Shown here one piece after another: positions 50,159-52,226 of a stretch of 52,226 nt of DNA. The stretch is from Rhizobium sp. (GTDB taxonomy: Bacteria > Pseudomonadota > Alphaproteobacteria > Rhizobiales > Rhizobiaceae). Position 1 is the stretch's first letter. Every line of letters starts with the position of its first letter. The position numbers and the translations under genes were made by a program. The stretch spans positions 1-52,226 of the forward strand of contig JAPZUE010000089.1 of the NCBI GenBank assembly GCA_027533385.1, read 5' to 3'. The notes beneath the pieces are model-generated. The model was not told the origin of the DNA and did no database searches. It worked only from the letters and a program-made list of their open reading frames with translations.

Positions 50159-52120
50159 ATGTTCAGTGACAAGTATCCCGGCAATGATTTCGTTTTCAGG
50201 AAGATGTGCGATAGAATTGCCGAAACTGAAATAGTCGCAGTTACCGGCGCAGGAACAAGTGCTCCTGTCGTCCCAACATGGGGAAGTCTGCTTAATCGTC
50301 TTCTCACATCCGCGACCCAAGAAGGTATGATAGATAAGAACCTGCAAGACTCTTTGAGCGAGGAAAGCGATTACCTATACGTAGCAGACGAACTTTATAG
50401 AGCAATGGCTGCTCAAACAGTCAGAACTCGTGTTTGCCAGATAGCGGGATCACTGGCTTCGCCCACTGCTGCACACGAATTGTTAGTCCAGATACCCTTC
50501 GCAAAATACATCACTTTAAACTACGATACAGGGCTGGAAATAGCATTTACAAAAGTAAAAAATGAGCACGTATTGTCAATAACGACAAAAAACGAAACCG
50601 AATTCTACGAATGGAGCCGATCGAGAACCTCCAGAGGCCATGTGCTGCATTGGCACGGAATACACAGCAACGCCCAAGATATAGTTTTCAGCGCCTCAGA
50701 TTACAATGCTTTTTATGTTAAATCACCCCAAAATACAGATGCGTTAAAGAACATTTTCAAGAATCAGACCGTGTTCTTCGTCGGGTTTGGATTTGGAGAC
50801 CCATTCTTCGAGAGGCAGTTAAACATCACAATGTATGACGCGCCGACGGAAAACACGCATTTCGCGATTGTAGGCGTAGTTGATACCAACAACATCGACG
50901 TCGCAAGGGAGCGAAGGAAGTACGCAACTAAGTACAAGTGCGAAACTCTGTTCTATCCTATTCTGCAAACATCATCGGGCCAGAGCCATGAACTCCTGTC
51001 TGAGGTGCTAAAGGCATTGCATGATGCAACTAGGACCAATTCTGCCGCAACAAACCCTGTCTCGACATCTTCTGCGATCGCCAGAAGCAACGCAATTGAC
51101 CCAGGACCTAGTCAAAACCTATTCGTATTTGGAGACAAGCAAATCTACTGCAGGCCTAATCTATGGATTAAGCGAGCAGGCGCAGAATTGGGGACGTTGG
51201 AAAAGGTCACAGTAGAAGACGTTGTAGCATCAAGCAATCACGCTGCAATTCATGCACCTAGAGAGTACGGCCTTACAACGCTTGGAAGGCAAATATCATC
51301 CGGCGTCTTAAAGTCGGGCGGCGAAGCCGTACTACGCGACGCCGAGAATATAGCCAATTATCGAAAAAAACTATTGCAGGATGTTGAGCTGGTCAATCTG
51401 GCAAAGTCTGAAAATCCGGTTCTGATTATAGATAGGTTCTCACCTATAGATCAATCCAGAGTCATTAAAGAACTCATATCAACATTCCCAAATATAAGAA
51501 TAATAACATTAATTGCATCATCTTTTCATGGAGCGGATACAGAAAATGAAATTTCGGAGATAAAATTTGATCAATATAAGCTTGAAGCCTTCAGCCGACC
51601 CAACATAAGAGAAGTTGTAAATGTAATATCCGACTCAATAGATGTCGACTTTATCTCATCAATTGTGGACAAGATTTATAACGATCTTCTTCAACTATGC
51701 ATACCTCTAACGCCTTCAAACGTTATAATCTATGCAAGCGTTTTGTGTAAAGATGGCACTTTTTCGCCGGTGTCTAGACTACACATCATTGACCGCTTTG
51801 TAACTGAGGCCCTAGGCCGCGCGAGCGACGCGTATGCAGACACATTCAATTCCATAAACAAATCTGACCTCATAGCGCAGTATTGCCACGGTCTTTTCAC
51901 GAATGACCGGTACTCGTTTTCCAGTCGCGACTGGAAGGAGTACTGCGAAATATACAAGCGGGAGAAACTGGTCGAGTTTGACGAAAACGATATCATAAGC
52001 GACCTTCTTGGCGGAAGGATAATATACAAAGAGGGAGCCGAATACTTTTTTAGATATAGCATGTTTTTCACGTATTTTGTTGGGAAGAGCTGGCTCGGGA
52101 AATCTGCACAGGGTGGATAA
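50159..52120 (+). CDS. SIR2-domain / STAND-like candidate defence protein (3' end cut by IS)
   Basis: A 653-codon ORF with a GGAGG site 10 nt upstream. Residues 20-285 are a SIR2-like NAD-binding domain: GAGTS at 30-34, NYD at 121-123, catalytic-type His in HVLHWHG (161-167) and GFGFGD at 209-214. A linker leads to a STAND-like NTPase with PREYGLTT (367-374), where the usual Walker A Lys is Leu, and Walker-B-like VLIIDRF (421-427). The C-terminus stops inside an aromatic segment (EYFFRYSMFFTYFVGKSW), then GKSAQGG and TAA at the apparent IS edge. AT-rich codons differ from all neighbours. Antiphage NAD depletion is plausible by family; the protein is probably truncated. Confidence 0.75.
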   Translation: MFSDKYPGNDFVFRKMCDRIAETEIVAVTGAGTSAPVVPTWGSLLNRLLTSATQEGMIDKNLQDSLSEESDYLYVADELYRAMAAQTVRTRVCQIAGSLASPTAAHELLVQIPFAKYITLNYDTGLEIAFTKVKNEHVLSITTKNETEFYEWSRSRTSRGHVLHWHGIHSNAQDIVFSASDYNAFYVKSPQNTDALKNIFKNQTVFFVGFGFGDPFFERQLNITMYDAPTENTHFAIVGVVDTNNIDVARERRKYATKYKCETLFYPILQTSSGQSHELLSEVLKALHDATRTNSAATNPVSTSSAIARSNAIDPGPSQNLFVFGDKQIYCRPNLWIKRAGAELGTLEKVTVEDVVASSNHAAIHAPREYGLTTLGRQISSGVLKSGGEAVLRDAENIANYRKKLLQDVELVNLAKSENPVLIIDRFSPIDQSRVIKELISTFPNIRIITLIASSFHGADTENEISEIKFDQYKLEAFSRPNIREVVNVISDSIDVDFISSIVDKIYNDLLQLCIPLTPSNVIIYASVLCKDGTFSPVSRLHIIDRFVTEALGRASDAYADTFNSINKSDLIAQYCHGLFTNDRYSFSSRDWKEYCEIYKREKLVEFDENDIISDLLGGRIIYKEGAEYFFRYSMFFTYFVGKSWLGKSAQGG

Positions 52121-52226
52121 GTGGAATTTCTGCCTGACTTCGGCTTAGATGCCGGGAACAGGAGATACCATGACAAGACGACCGCGCCGGAACCACAGCC
52201 CGGCTTTCAAGGCAAAGGTGGCGCTC
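52114..52226 (+). mobile_element. Left end of an IS3-family element (partial)
   Basis: From about 52114 (TGGATAAGTGGAATTTCTG) sequence unlike the SIR2 gene begins and leads into a transposase OrfA start. The exact terminus is uncertain because the right end and the target duplication are outside the window. Confidence 0.5.
52170..52226 (+). CDS. IS3-family transposase OrfA, N-terminus only
   Basis: The ATG at 52170 follows AGGAGA. The visible 19 residues, MTRRPRRNHSPAFKAKVAL, are the typical start of IS3-family OrfA proteins, which carry an HTH that binds the element ends. The rest lies beyond the window. This element is the probable cause of the truncated SIR2 gene. Confidence 0.75.
   Translation, partial: MTRRPRRNHSPAFKAKVAL

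Noticed and set aside
1..52226. CRISPR arrays, tRNA or rRNA genes
   Set aside because: No regularly spaced repeats, cloverleaf with CCA-adjacent arms or rRNA-like segments were recognised by eye; a tRNAscan or CRISPR search was not possible.

Overview
The window reads as chromosomal DNA of a Rhizobiaceae-type alphaproteobacterium (Rhizobium/Agrobacterium relatives). The evidence is GC-rich coding sequence, a UvrB with long N- and C-terminal extensions, DUF1127 and entericidin small proteins, an ExoD-like membrane protein, a RIME-like intergenic palindrome, and many copies of a rhizobial-looking palindromic intergenic repeat (CTCTCCCCCTTG...). Identification rests on recognised protein families, not on database searches.

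Layout. 1-2.1 kb: accessory DNA (partial ORF, RHH protein, HTH protein, non-coding AT-richer stretch). 2.1-5.5 kb: two HxlR regulators with divergent oxidoreductase and exported-protein genes, and a RIME-like repeat. 5.6-8.9 kb: MacA/MacB-type efflux operon. 9-10.1 kb: small ORF and an exported phosphodiester glycosidase. 10.2-23.7 kb: a corrinoid-dependent C1 cluster. 23.9-31.8 kb: a run of regulators (TetR, MocR, LysR, GlxA/AraC) with their likely targets and two DUF1127 peptides. 32-35.7 kb: a type IIG-like restriction-methylase split by an in-frame TAG. 35.7-38 kb: HTH, UspA and TauE with a duplicated TauE 3' end. 38-46.5 kb: lipoprotein, chemoreceptor, thioesterase, XRE regulator, small membrane proteins, GGDEF-EAL protein and a DUF3137-like protein. 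46.7-49.8 kb: uvrB. 50.1-52.1 kb: an AT-richer SIR2/STAND-like candidate defence gene whose 3' end meets an IS3-type element at the window edge.

The C1 cluster is the biological centre. An MttB-family methyltransferase without an in-frame amber codon (so not a pyrrolysine enzyme) is divergent from its corrinoid protein. Downstream lie DUF1638, formyltransferase, 'virulence factor' (PF13769), MetV-like and MetF genes, a methyl-THF:corrinoid methyltransferase (AcsE/MtgA type) and a RamA-like 2Fe-2S/ASKHA corrinoid activase. Together they can move a methyl group from a methylated, probably quaternary, amine to corrinoid, then to THF, and oxidise it through methylene-THF. The substrate is unknown. 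A GlxA/AraC regulator of the class that often controls quaternary-amine genes lies at 30.8 kb, but no link to this cluster is shown. The cluster has been interrupted by a HEPN gene, a HigBA toxin-antitoxin pair and two entericidin genes.

The most unusual signals are: palindromic intergenic repeats read in frame inside the C-terminal region of UvrB and at the end of a CopG antitoxin; Gly/Arg-rich tails on three enzymes of the C1 pathway; the TAG-split restriction enzyme; the duplicated TauE tail coupled to an HTH gene; and the SIR2/STAND gene apparently cut by an IS.
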